Of a stretch of 64,000 bases of DNA, positions 9,924 to 18,300 are shown piece by piece. The notes under the pieces were generated by a model. It ran no database searches. It had not been told where the DNA came from and saw only the letters and a list, made by a program, of their open reading frames with translations. The stretch lies in NCBI RefSeq assembly GCF_002591975.1, contig NZ_NVQE01000001.1:186001-250000 (forward strand), read 5' to 3'. Each line of letters starts with the position of its first letter. Positions within the stretch are counted from its first letter, which is position 1. The translations under genes were made by a program, and so were the position numbers. The DNA is from Mycobacterium neglectum (GTDB taxonomy: Bacteria > Actinomycetota > Actinomycetes > Mycobacteriales > Mycobacteriaceae).

Positions 9924-11329
9924 AACGGGGCGGGCGCTTGGTTGCGTGTGCGCTCAGACCTGATCCGTGAGGCGAACTCGGCGGCGCGGGTACGTCGCCG
10001 TTTCGGCATCATGAGACCGCGGTCGGCGTCGGTTGGAACCAGAATCGGCGGAGGCGGAAGGTCGGCGGTGGTCGTGTCCCACTTCTCGAAGAACAACCGA
10101 CTGCCGGGCTTGGTGGTGTACTTCCTGCCACTCGGTGAGGTCCAGATGACGGTGCCGTCGGGCAGTTGAACGTCCTGCCATCCATCAAATGTCTTCATAA
10201 GATGGTTCTTTCGGCATAGGCACTTGAGGTTCGACGCATGAGTCGGCCCGTGCGGATACGGGATGGTGTGATCGATGTCGCAGCGATCAGCCGGCACGTC
10301 ACAGCCGGGAGCCCGGCAGAACAGATCTCGCATCCGCACGAACTCGGCCAACCCCGCGGACGGCTGATAGCGCGGCTCTGCGTCGTCGCTGGGCATGGCG
10401 ATCGGACGGACCTTGGCGCCGCCACGGATCAACTCCGACAGCAGCGGCGTCGGCACAATGCCCTCTCCGACGATCAGCGCCGCGGGTGCCTTGCCGGCGG
10501 TAGGCGCCTGCTCGCGCGAAGCCGCCTCGACCGCGGATTGTTCTGCCAAAACATGGATCACGATGTTCGAAGAAGCCTGTGCGCTGTCCGCGGCGCACCT
10601 TTCAGAACCGCACTTGCACGCCAGACGGTCACTGCCCGCGACGATTGCGCCAACTGCGTCTGAGCGACGTTCACCCATGGAGCGGGGGTCCTCATCGCAA
10701 ACACCGGCAACCATCGCCGCAACGCGACGTTTGAGCACCGCGGCGTCGGTGGTCAATAGCCGACCCCACACCGACGTGGTCTCGGCTGGGTCGTCGAGGT
10801 CTCCGATCGAGAAGTCCCGCGAGCGCTTGGATGATTCGGTCCGCCGCACCGCCGCAGGATCGAATCGCTCAATCCAGGCATCGATCTTCTGATCCAGTTT
10901 CTGCTCCGACAACCGACCCCAGGTTCTCGCGCTCTCCGCCAAGGCGGCGTCGATCAACGCGATCGCCTCTGGGTCTTCCACCAACTGGGTGCGCCAGGTG
11001 ATGGCGGAGACGACGCGCGAGCTCACCAGGCCCTGCAGGTAGAGCGCGGCGACGCGGGTAAGCCGGTCACGCAGCGCAACGGCTATCCGCATCTGGCCGG
11101 ACGCTCGCCGATGCCCGACTGTCATCGCGGCAGCTACTTCCGCAGCAGCCGAATCCCAACCATCGAATGCCCAATTCGCCCGTTCGTCATCGTCATCGAC
11201 CCGGCGCCTGGCCAGCTCAGCGATTGCGGCCAGGCGGCGCGCCGCCGCGGCGGCCTCGGCCCGCGTCCCGTCCTCGATCGCGGCAACGACCGTCGCGTCG
11301 TCCGCGGCGAGGAGGTCTGAATCGAACAT
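9920..11329 (-). CDS. 13E12-repeat family protein (DUF222 plus HNH nuclease domain)
   Basis: A protein of about 469 residues with an N-terminal DUF222 helical domain and a C-terminal HNH motif. The HNH region runs from FCRAPGCDVPADRCDIDH to NLKCLCRKNHLMK, giving the Cys pairs and the DIDH, N and H residues of the beta-beta-alpha metal fold. This is the mycobacterial 13E12 repeat family, often multi-copy, with no settled function. The ATG at 11329 (MFDSDLL) fits family starts and lies inside an SOS-type box; a GTG at 11359 would add ten residues. Its stop overlaps the mmsB stop tail to tail. Confidence 0.85.
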   Translation of the reverse strand: MFDSDLLAADDATVVAAIEDGTRAEAAAAARRLAAIAELARRRVDDDDERANWAFDGWDSAAAEVAAAMTVGHRRASGQMRIAVALRDRLTRVAALYLQGLVSSRVVSAITWRTQLVEDPEAIALIDAALAESARTWGRLSEQKLDQKIDAWIERFDPAAVRRTESSKRSRDFSIGDLDDPAETTSVWGRLLTTDAAVLKRRVAAMVAGVCDEDPRSMGERRSDAVGAIVAGSDRLACKCGSERCAADSAQASSNIVIHVLAEQSAVEAASREQAPTAGKAPAALIVGEGIVPTPLLSELIRGGAKVRPIAMPSDDAEPRYQPSAGLAEFVRMRDLFCRAPGCDVPADRCDIDHTIPYPHGPTHASNLKCLCRKNHLMKTFDGWQDVQLPDGTVIWTSPSGRKYTTKPGSRLFFEKWDTTTADLPPPPILVPTDADRGLMMPKRRRTRAAEFASRIRSERTRNQAPAPF

Positions 11330-11337
11330 ACATTCGA
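11322..11337 (-). promoter_or_regulatory. LexA (SOS) box over the HNH start codon
   Basis: On the minus strand the 16 bases read TCGAAT-GTAT-GTTCGA, one mismatch from the mycobacterial SOS box TCGAAC-N4-GTTCGA. The ATG of the HNH gene falls inside it. Several 13E12 genes of M. tuberculosis are reported members of the LexA regulon with the box in this same place, which supports the call. Confidence 0.75.
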
Positions 11338-11386
11338 TTATGCCATTCGGCACCGACACGCAATGGCGCCTTCCGCAGCGACTGGC

Positions 11387-12199
11387 TCATCGCTGGTTCC
11401 TGCCACGCTCGCGCTTGATAGCCGGAGCATGTCCAGAAGCGATCGTGAACAGTTCGGACCACTGCTCGGCTGTGAGGTCACGCGGCAGCGATGTCTCTGA
11501 GATTCCATGCGCTGCAGTCCATGTCTTGATTTCCGCTTTAGCTTGGCCTCCGGTGCTTCTAGACAGAATTTGCCGCAGGCCGCGGCCTTTGCTCGAAAAA
11601 ACGGCATGAACGTATGAGCTGTATTGCCGTCGTTGTGCGGGGTCGACGAGTGGGACGGTGCGTCGGGTGATGGTCATGATTCCGGCGTCCACTCCTGGCT
11701 GGGGCGTGAATGCCGATGCGGGTACCCGCTTGCTCAGTTTGAAGACGTACCACGGCCAGCACTGAGCGGTCATCATCGTCGCGCCACCAACGGCAGCGCG
11801 GCGACGTGCGACCTCCCACTGCACGATCAGAATCGCGCTTGTCCAGTGGTCGGTGTGCAGGATGCGCCGCATCATTGCGGTGGTTTGGTGGAATGGCAGA
11901 TTTCCCACGATGGTGTGCGGTGTTCGAGGCAGTCGGAAGCGTAGGAAGTCGCTGTGAACGATGGTCGTTTGCGGGTTCACTCGGTGTTGTAGCCCCTTGA
12001 CCTGTCGCAGGTCTATCTCGACCGCTGTGATCGGCCGGCGCAGGGTCTGCATTGGAAGTGTCAATGCCCCGCCGCCGGAGCCGATTTCGATGATTGGGCC
12101 GTCAGTTTGGGAAACGAGGCCGACGACCACGTCGACCATTTTTGGGTCGGTTAGAAAGTTCTGGCCGAACTCGTGTCGGCCGGCGCGGTAAATAGACAT
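11387..12199 (-). CDS. erm: 23S rRNA (adenine-N6)-methyltransferase, Erm family
   Basis: A 270-residue KsgA/Erm-type methyltransferase. It starts with the family block FGQNFLTDP (residues 11-19), then the SAM loop IEIGSGGGALT, acidic VEIDLRQV, SDFLRF, and the catalytic NLPF at residues 100-103 that replaces the usual NIPY/F. Erm enzymes methylate A2058 of 23S rRNA and give macrolide-lincosamide-streptogramin resistance, intrinsic in several rapidly growing mycobacteria. The ATG at 12199 (MSIYRAGRHEFGQN) matches mycobacterial Erm starts. Base composition looks lower in GC than its neighbours, which suggests transfer, although it is long resident in the genus. The long leader upstream could hold attenuation control. 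Confidence 0.85.
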   Translation of the reverse strand: MSIYRAGRHEFGQNFLTDPKMVDVVVGLVSQTDGPIIEIGSGGGALTLPMQTLRRPITAVEIDLRQVKGLQHRVNPQTTIVHSDFLRFRLPRTPHTIVGNLPFHQTTAMMRRILHTDHWTSAILIVQWEVARRRAAVGGATMMTAQCWPWYVFKLSKRVPASAFTPQPGVDAGIMTITRRTVPLVDPAQRRQYSSYVHAVFSSKGRGLRQILSRSTGGQAKAEIKTWTAAHGISETSLPRDLTAEQWSELFTIASGHAPAIKRERGRNQR

Positions 12200-12404
12200 C
12201 GCGAATGGACTCCGGGCAGTGGTGGGATGGCCCGGGCAGCACAAAACGCCGCCCAGCTGGTGCGCTGAAAGCGACGGAGCGTGTATCGGTTCGCTGTCCG
12301 CCGCTAGAAGCGGCGGAACCTGATCACTGCGATGCTCGTAATTCCCACGGCGGCACCCTACAACATCTTCGCTGTCGTGAGTGCAACGTCATGACCCACA
12401 GCGA
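12200..12404 (-). promoter_or_regulatory. erm leader region with short uORF and hairpin
   Basis: A gap of 205 nt precedes erm. On the minus strand a 22-codon ORF runs 12392-12324 (MTLHSRQRR start, two Cys). It is followed by a perfect 8-bp stem with a 3-nt loop (CCGCCGCT 12298-12305, AGCGGCGG 12309-12316). The layout resembles leader-peptide attenuation known for erm and WhiB7-type genes. No good ribosome-binding site precedes the uORF, so the interpretation is tentative. Confidence 0.35.
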
Positions 12405-13616
12405 CTAGGCCTGGGTTCTCGCCCCGAGTACGTCGCGGAACAGCGCTTGACGCAGCGCGAGTTCCCTGGGGTCGCTGTAGGCGTGGTACCCGAGCTTGTT
12501 CATTACATACCCGAACCCGACGCCGGTGTCCGGATCGGCAAACCCGAACGAGCCGCCGAGGCCGGGCCATCCGAAAGCCTTACCGGTGGAACCGAACACG
12601 AACTTGGATGTCGGCTTGCCGAAGCCAAGCGAGAAAGACGCGTCGAGGTGCATGATCCTGTCGCGCGACCCACCGGAGGGCGTCACCGCGGGGCCCGCCA
12701 AGGCATCGCGGACGGGCTGGCTCAAGCCCAGTTGCGAATCGCCGGTAGCCGCGCCGCCGTAGAGTTTCGCGATCGACCGGGCCGTGGCCGTTCCGTTGAC
12801 CGATGGCATTTCCGGTATCCGCACATCGTCACGGTTGAAGTCGCCTGCCTCCTTGATTCCTTCGGCGATCAGGAACGCTCTCGCGATCAGACTGCGTGGG
12901 TTGAACAGGCCCGCCACGAACTTCGGGGGCATCGTGTGTAGATGCAACAGCATCTCGGTCCGGGTAACGGGGTCGAGCAGCGCCACCCGATTGCGATCAA
13001 CCGACTCCGGTAGACCGATGAAGAAGTCCAGACCCAGTGGTGTCGCGACCTCGTCGGCGAAGAACCTGCCGAGCGTGCGCCCCTGCGGGTCGACGCGGTG
13101 GATGAGCGCGGACTGGTACCAGCCGAGGGTCACGGCGTGATAGCCGTACCTGCTGCCGGGTGCCCAGGCCGGCACCTGCGCCGCGATTCTCGCCGACAGC
13201 TTCTCTGGATCGGTGATGTCGGCGAGCGTCAGCGGCGGCGTGATCGCGACGAGACCGGCCTGGTGGCCGAACAGCTGTCGGACCGTGATCGCGCCCTTGC
13301 CGCCCTGCGCGAATTCGGGCCAGTAATCGGCGACCTTGGCGTCGTAGTCGATGAGCCCGCGTGACGCGGCAACCGCTACGGCGAGTGAGGCAACGCCTTT
13401 CGTGGTCGAGAAGACGTTGACGATCGTGTCCTGCTCCCAGCGCGCTTGGGTCTTGCCATTTCGGTGGCCGCCCCACAGATCGACGACCTTGCGGCCATCT
13501 CGGTACACCGCGACAGCGGCACCGATCTCCTTGCCACTGCTGAAATTACGATGGAATGCGTCGGCGACCTTTCCATACCCCTCGTCGGCGTCACCGCCGA
13601 TCAGATCCTGTGTCAC
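12405..13616 (-). CDS. Serine hydrolase of the beta-lactamase/EstB family, copy 2
   Basis: A 403-residue class C beta-lactamase-fold hydrolase (pfam Beta-lactamase), similar to mycobacterial LipL/LipD-like esterases. The nucleophile lies in Ser70-Thr-Thr-Lys73 (SxxK), and a Tyr-containing GYHAVTLGWY segment provides the second motif. There is no clear signal peptide, so it is probably cytoplasmic. The GTG start overlaps the stop of its paralogue upstream (GTGA). More likely an ester or lipid hydrolase than a true beta-lactamase. Confidence 0.85.
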   Translation of the reverse strand: MTQDLIGGDADEGYGKVADAFHRNFSSGKEIGAAVAVYRDGRKVVDLWGGHRNGKTQARWEQDTIVNVFSTTKGVASLAVAVAASRGLIDYDAKVADYWPEFAQGGKGAITVRQLFGHQAGLVAITPPLTLADITDPEKLSARIAAQVPAWAPGSRYGYHAVTLGWYQSALIHRVDPQGRTLGRFFADEVATPLGLDFFIGLPESVDRNRVALLDPVTRTEMLLHLHTMPPKFVAGLFNPRSLIARAFLIAEGIKEAGDFNRDDVRIPEMPSVNGTATARSIAKLYGGAATGDSQLGLSQPVRDALAGPAVTPSGGSRDRIMHLDASFSLGFGKPTSKFVFGSTGKAFGWPGLGGSFGFADPDTGVGFGYVMNKLGYHAYSDPRELALRQALFRDVLGARTQA

Positions 13617-14851
13617 CTTTGCGGCCTCGCGCGGAGAACGTCGCGAAACAGCGCTTGGCGCAGGCGAAGAGCTCGCGGGTCGCTGATGAAATGGAACCCT
13701 AGCTTGTTCATCACATAGCCGAACCCGATACCGGTATCCGGATCGGCGAAGCCGACCGAACCGCCCGCACCGGGTGCCCCGAATGCCTTGTCGGAGGATC
13801 CGATCACATACTTCGTACTCTTCGGGATGGGCCTGCCGAAGCCGAGGGAGAACGACGTGTCGACATGCAGCACCTTGTCGCGCAGGCCCTTCGTCGGATT
13901 CACCGGTGGTGCCGTCAACGCCGCGAAGACCTCTGGGGTCAAACCGATACCCGAGCCGCCGATGGCCGCATCGCCGTAGAGTCTGGCCACCGATTCAGCA
14001 GTGCCCGTCCCGTTGGCGGCGGGTATCTCCACGACACGGACATCCTCACGGTTGAACGTCCCAAGACCGGTCGCGCCCTCGAATGCGACGCCCGCTTGGG
14101 CCGTCAGCGTCATCGGAATGAACCAGGCGGCCGCCAACTTCGGTGGCAGCACATGGAGGTGCATCAGGGTCGCGATCTGAGAAGGCACGTGCAGATGCGC
14201 CACGCGGTCGCGGTCGATGTAGTCCGGCAGGCCGATGTGAAAGTCCAGCCCTAGCGGCCGTGCGATCTCGTCGGTGAAATACCGACCGAGAGTACGCCCA
14301 TCGGGATCGGCATGCCGAATGAGTTCGGACGCGTACCACCCGAGCGTGACGCCGTGGTACCCATGTCGGGTGCCCGGGGTCCAGGCGGGGACCTGCGCAG
14401 CCAACCTCTCCGAGAGTCGATCGGGGGCCGCGATATCGGCAAGGGTCAGCAGCGGTTTGATCACCGGCAGCCCGGCCTGGTGGGCCAGCAACTGCCGCAC
14501 CGTGACCGCTTCCTTGCCGCCCTGCGCGAACTCCGGCCAGTAGTCGGCCACCCTCGCGTCGTAGTCCAGCAGCCCGCGCGAGACCGCCCGCGCCACCGTC
14601 AGAGCGGCAACACCTTTGGTCGTCGAAAACGTATTGACCAACGTGTCGTTCGTCCACGGTGATCGGGTAACACCGTTGCGGAATCCACCCCAGAGATCCA
14701 CGACCTTGCGGCCGTCGCGGTAGATCGCAAGCGCGGCTCCGACCTCCGCACCGCTGTCCAGGTTGAGCCGAAACGCGTCGGCAACCTTTCCGTAGCCCTC
14801 ATCGACGTCACCGCAGACACGCTCCGGCGAGACTCGGGTTCTCTGAGCCAT
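13613..14851 (-). CDS. Serine hydrolase of the beta-lactamase/EstB family, copy 1
   Basis: A 412-residue paralogue of the following gene, colinear along its length (DEGYGKVADAFR, GRKVVDLWGG, the LIDYDAK-like LLDYDARVADYWPEFAQGG). The SxxK motif is Ser76-Thr-Thr-Lys79. Substrate is unknown; relatives hydrolyse short-chain esters. The two copies are translationally coupled and probably arose by tandem duplication. Confidence 0.85.
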   Translation of the reverse strand: MAQRTRVSPERVCGDVDEGYGKVADAFRLNLDSGAEVGAALAIYRDGRKVVDLWGGFRNGVTRSPWTNDTLVNTFSTTKGVAALTVARAVSRGLLDYDARVADYWPEFAQGGKEAVTVRQLLAHQAGLPVIKPLLTLADIAAPDRLSERLAAQVPAWTPGTRHGYHGVTLGWYASELIRHADPDGRTLGRYFTDEIARPLGLDFHIGLPDYIDRDRVAHLHVPSQIATLMHLHVLPPKLAAAWFIPMTLTAQAGVAFEGATGLGTFNREDVRVVEIPAANGTGTAESVARLYGDAAIGGSGIGLTPEVFAALTAPPVNPTKGLRDKVLHVDTSFSLGFGRPIPKSTKYVIGSSDKAFGAPGAGGSVGFADPDTGIGFGYVMNKLGFHFISDPRALRLRQALFRDVLRARPQR

Positions 14852-14948
14852 AACCTAGTTCACCGCCTAAACGGCGGGCGCAGCCAACGACACACCGCCG
14901 TGCGCGGGAATGTTATCTGCGCAGACGCCGCGAGACGTGATGTTTGGG

Positions 14949-15752
14949 CTACGCGGCAGAGGACTTGTGTGTCGACCACCAGCGGCCGTGCATACGTTGG
15001 CAATCGGCGACACGCAGCGGCGTATCGCCGCCGAAGTCCGGTCGCACCGCAACGGCGGCCGGGATTTCAGGCACACCTTCTCCGGTGATGACGACGGAGG
15101 CCAGCCCGGAGCTGTTCGCCGCTCGCAGCCCGGAGGCCGAGCCGCTGATCGCAAGCGCACTGTCGGCGGTGATCCCGAGTTCGCACAGCGCGAGGCGGTG
15201 AGCTTCGGGACAGGGCATCGTCTTTTTGACATCCTCGACGGTCGCCACCGTCTCGACGATTCCCTCGCCGACCAGCTGCCGGACCAGGGGCTCCGCCCAG
15301 CTCCGCTGCCCACTGGTCACGACGGCCACCTGCACGCCTGCCGCGAAGATGTCCGCGACGAAGTCGACGAGTCCGGGACGCGGGGCGAGATCCCGGTCGA
15401 GAATCAGCTCGTCGAACAGCATCGTCTTGGTGGCGTAAATCTCGTCGGCGAGCAGCTTTGTCAGCACATCGGACTCGGTCGCCACGCCACGCTTGCGCAG
15501 TTCAGCCGCGACACGCTGTCGCTCATCGGTGAGCGCCAGCAGTTGTCGGTAGCGCGTCACCGACCACCGGAAGTCGAGACCATGCGCGGCGAAGGCCGCG
15601 TTGTACGCCTCCCGATGGCCGTCGCATTCGATGTCGGTCAGGGCGTCGAGGTCGAAGATCACGGCGCGCAGCGCGCTGCTGGTACCTACCGGTGCGGCGG
15701 AGTCCCACCAGAAGCGGCCCGCACGCCAAGTCGTCTCATGCGTAGTCGGCAT
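14949..15752 (-). CDS. HAD-superfamily hydrolase-like protein with degenerate motif IV
   Basis: A protein of about 267 residues with a HAD Rossmann fold of the beta-phosphoglucomutase/CbbY type. Motif I is FDLDALTD (Asp34, Asp36; the usual Gly after the second Asp is Ala), motif II is VVTSGQRSW, and the Lys region is VEDVKKTMPCPEAH. Motif IV, normally ED or GD followed by SxxG, reads ISGSASGLRAANSSGL, so the Mg-binding acid is missing. It may therefore have lost phosphatase activity or use another residue. The start at 15752 (MPTTHETTWRAG) leaves 106 nt to the divergent response regulator. Confidence 0.7.
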   Translation of the reverse strand: MPTTHETTWRAGRFWWDSAAPVGTSSALRAVIFDLDALTDIECDGHREAYNAAFAAHGLDFRWSVTRYRQLLALTDERQRVAAELRKRGVATESDVLTKLLADEIYATKTMLFDELILDRDLAPRPGLVDFVADIFAAGVQVAVVTSGQRSWAEPLVRQLVGEGIVETVATVEDVKKTMPCPEAHRLALCELGITADSALAISGSASGLRAANSSGLASVVITGEGVPEIPAAVAVRPDFGGDTPLRVADCQRMHGRWWSTHKSSAA

Positions 15753-15787
15753 GAAGCTAGGGTGGCCCACATCACAGCCTGCCAACC

Positions 15788-15803
15788 TCCCCCATTTGGG
15801 GGA
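15788..15803. promoter_or_regulatory. 16-bp dyad in the divergent HAD/response-regulator promoter region
   Basis: TCCCCCA and TGGGGGA form a perfect 7-bp-arm inverted repeat around TT, about 55 nt before the response regulator start and 36 nt from the divergent HAD-like gene. Position and symmetry suit a binding site for the NarL-type regulator itself (autoregulation) or another dimeric factor. The binding protein is not known. Confidence 0.45.
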
Positions 15804-15858
15804 TCGGCGATGCCAACTTCTATTACCCCTGGAAAACGCCAGCTCTAAGGTGGTGCAC

Positions 15859-16524
15859 ATGACATCCGGCAGCGCTCCGGTGCGTCTGGTGCTCGTCGAC
15901 GACCACGAGATGGTCATCGAGGGCCTCAAGGCCATGCTCGCGGCCTTCCAGGAGCGCGTGCAGGTGGTCGGGCAGGCCGTCGGTGCCGAGCGGGCGCTCA
16001 GCGTCGTCGACGAACTCAACCCAGACATCGTGCTGTCGGATGTGCGCATGCACGGATCCAGCGGGCTGGACCTCTGCATGGAGCTGCGCGAGCGGGATCC
16101 CAAGCGCAAGGTCGTGATGCTTTCGGTTTACGACGACGAGCAGTACCTGTTCCAGGCCCTGCGGGTAGGTGCTTCCGGGTATCTCCTGAAGAGCATCAGC
16201 AGCGACGAACTCGTCCGCCAGCTCGAGTACGTGCACCGCGGCGAGACGGCGATCGATCCGAGCATGGCCGCCAGAGCGGTGGACACCGCGGCACGGATGC
16301 AACGCGACGAATTCTGGCCCGGCGCGCGGCAGGGTTTGACACAGCGGGAGAGCGAGATTTTGTCGTATGTCGTGAACGGCCTGTCCAATCGCGCCATAGC
16401 CACCAAGCTGGTGATCGGCGAGGAGACGGTCAAGACGCACCTGAGCTCCATCTACCGCAAGCTCGGGGTCAGTGACCGCACCGGCGCTGTCGCAACCGCC
16501 CTGCGCGAAGGCATCTACCAATGA
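15859..16524 (+). CDS. NarL/LuxR-family response regulator
   Basis: A 221-residue two-domain regulator. The receiver has the acidic pair Asp14-Asp15, phospho-acceptor Asp61 (VLSDVRM) and Lys111 (GYLLKS). The C-terminal LuxR helix-turn-helix is LTQRESEILSYVVNGLSNRAIA followed by the recognition helix at EETVKTHLSSIYRKLGV. AAGG 8 nt upstream supports the ATG. The stop overlaps the start of the kinase gene (ATGA), so the two form a coupled two-component system. Confidence 0.92.
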   Translation: MTSGSAPVRLVLVDDHEMVIEGLKAMLAAFQERVQVVGQAVGAERALSVVDELNPDIVLSDVRMHGSSGLDLCMELRERDPKRKVVMLSVYDDEQYLFQALRVGASGYLLKSISSDELVRQLEYVHRGETAIDPSMAARAVDTAARMQRDEFWPGARQGLTQRESEILSYVVNGLSNRAIATKLVIGEETVKTHLSSIYRKLGVSDRTGAVATALREGIYQ

Positions 16525-17747
16525 CCTCGTCGGACCGTCCTTCCAACGCCGTCCGTGACCTGGTCGACGCCGACCGCGAACTCGCGTTGTTACGCGAACT
16601 GATCCAGGCCGCGTCCAAGGGGCCCGGCGTCGAGCCGCTCGCTGCCGCGGCGGCCCGGATGATCACCGCCGCCACCACCAGCGATGTGTGCTTTGTGCAC
16701 GTCCTCGACGACAGCGACCGGTCACTGACGCTCGCGGGGGCGACGCCGCCGTTCGATGCCGAGGTCGGCAAGATCAGGCTGCCGTTGGGCCAGGGAATTT
16801 CCGGCTGGGTGGCCAGTCACCGCGAACCGGTGGTGATCAGGCAGGACAAGGAGACCGATCCGCGGTACATGCCTTTTGAGTCCCTGCGCGGCAAGGACTT
16901 CACGTCGATGGTGTCGGTGCCGATGGAGACGGACCCGGGCGGGCTGGTCGGCGTGCTGAACGTCCACACCGTCGACCGGCGCGAGTTCACCTCGGGTGAC
17001 GTCGAACTGCTTCTGGTGATCGGCAGGCTCATCGCAGGTGCGCTACATCAAGCCCGACTGCACCGACAGCTGGTGGCCCGCGAACGGGCACACGAGAACT
17101 TCGTCGAGCAGGTGATCGAGGCCCAGGAGCTCGAGCGGCGGCGGCTGGCCGGCGACATTCACGACGGCATCTCGCAACGGCTGGTCACTCTGTCCTACCG
17201 GCTCGACGCGGCGAGCCGGTCGGTGCCCGACGATCCGGAGGCTGCCGCCGAACAGTTGGAGAAGGCCCGCGAATTGGTAGACCTGACGTTGCAGGAGGCC
17301 CGCGCGGCGATCGGCGGTCTGCGGCCACCTGTGCTCGACGATCTCGGCCTTGCCGGCGGGCTCGCCAGCCTCGCGCGCTCCATCCCCCAGATCGGTATCG
17401 ACGTCGAACTGGTGGAAACCCGCGTGCCCGACCACATCGAGATCGCGTTGTACCGGATCGCTCAGGAATGCCTGCAGAACGTCGTCAAGCATGCGAAGGC
17501 CACGTCAGCGCGACTCACCTTCACCGTCGATGCCGGTGACACCGGAGAGGTCGCCCGGCTCGAGATCGTCGACGACGGAGTCGGTTTCGACACATTCGAG
17601 CATCCGCTGGGCAGCGACGAGATGGGTGGCTACGGTCTGCTGTCGATGGCCGAACGAGCCGAGATAGTCGGCGGCAGGCTCAACATCCGCTCGCGCCCGG
17701 GTTCGGGCACGGCGGTCACGGCGACGATCCCGCTGCCCCGGACCTAG
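16521..17747 (+). CDS. GAF-domain sensor histidine kinase (HisKA_3 / NarX type)
   Basis: A 408-residue soluble kinase with a GAF domain (about residues 30-180), then HisKA_3 with phospho-His214 (GDIHDGISQRL) and a HATPase domain (NVVKHAKATSA N-box, DDGVGFD, GGYGLLSMAERAE). There is no membrane segment. GAF domains bind small ligands or haem (as in the DevS/DosT kinases), but no haem-ligand His can be assigned from sequence alone. It partners the response regulator whose stop it overlaps. Its own stop overlaps the convergent MarR gene by 4 nt. Confidence 0.9.
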   Translation: MTSSDRPSNAVRDLVDADRELALLRELIQAASKGPGVEPLAAAAARMITAATTSDVCFVHVLDDSDRSLTLAGATPPFDAEVGKIRLPLGQGISGWVASHREPVVIRQDKETDPRYMPFESLRGKDFTSMVSVPMETDPGGLVGVLNVHTVDRREFTSGDVELLLVIGRLIAGALHQARLHRQLVARERAHENFVEQVIEAQELERRRLAGDIHDGISQRLVTLSYRLDAASRSVPDDPEAAAEQLEKARELVDLTLQEARAAIGGLRPPVLDDLGLAGGLASLARSIPQIGIDVELVETRVPDHIEIALYRIAQECLQNVVKHAKATSARLTFTVDAGDTGEVARLEIVDDGVGFDTFEHPLGSDEMGGYGLLSMAERAEIVGGRLNIRSRPGSGTAVTATIPLPRT

Positions 17748-18256
17748 AAGTCACCGGAGTTGCGGCGCAGCGTCTCGATGGACTCCGCGAGCGACCGGGA
17801 CTCGTCGTCGGACATGCCGATATCGGCGAAAACCTCGTTGTTGAGCGTGACGGTGGCGTCCTCGACCGTCGACCGGCCGAGGTCGGTGATCCGCACCAGC
17901 GTGGTGCGGCCGTCGGTCGGATGCGGGGTGCGCTCGACCAGGCCGTCGGCCTCCAGCCGCCGGATGGCGTGCGTGACGCTGGTGACGTGCACCTGCAGCC
18001 GGTCGGACGCCTTGGTGATCGGCAGCGCGCCGTCCCGACTGAACGCCAACAACCGCAACAACTCATATCGGGAAAAGCTGAGGTCGTACGGTCTTAGCGC
18101 GTTCTCGACGCGGGCCAGCAGAATCTGGTGCGCCCGCATCACCGACGTGACCGCGACCATACCGTCGGCGACCTCGCCCCAGCCGAAGCGCTCCCAGTTG
18201 GTGCGCGCCAACGCGATGGGATCGCGCTTGCGCGGCCACGAAGGTCGGGAGGGCAC
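17744..18256 (-). CDS. MarR-family transcriptional regulator
   Basis: A 170-residue winged-helix regulator. The core runs from LSFSRYELLRLLAFSRDG through the recognition helix (TKASDRLQVHVTSVTHAIRRLE) to the wing (RTPHPTDGRTTLVRIT). It has a GTG start. It lies 44 nt downstream of the aminotransferase gene in the same direction, as the last gene of the ThDP/SRPBCC/ketosynthase/aminotransferase run, so it may control that pathway in response to a product. A MarR-type gene also follows rslA in M. tuberculosis (Rv0737), so the four enzyme genes look inserted between rslA and this regulator. Confidence 0.85.
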   Translation of the reverse strand: MPSRPSWPRKRDPIALARTNWERFGWGEVADGMVAVTSVMRAHQILLARVENALRPYDLSFSRYELLRLLAFSRDGALPITKASDRLQVHVTSVTHAIRRLEADGLVERTPHPTDGRTTLVRITDLGRSTVEDATVTLNNEVFADIGMSDDESRSLAESIETLRRNSGDF

Positions 18257-18300
18257 GCCTCTTCATACCGCACGCGGCACACTTCCGTCCCCGTGTTGCG

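Noticed and set aside
14864..14878. CCGCC-TAAAC-GGCGG hairpin before the serine hydrolase gene
   Set aside because: A 5-bp stem in high-GC DNA is expected by chance, and no functional context was seen.
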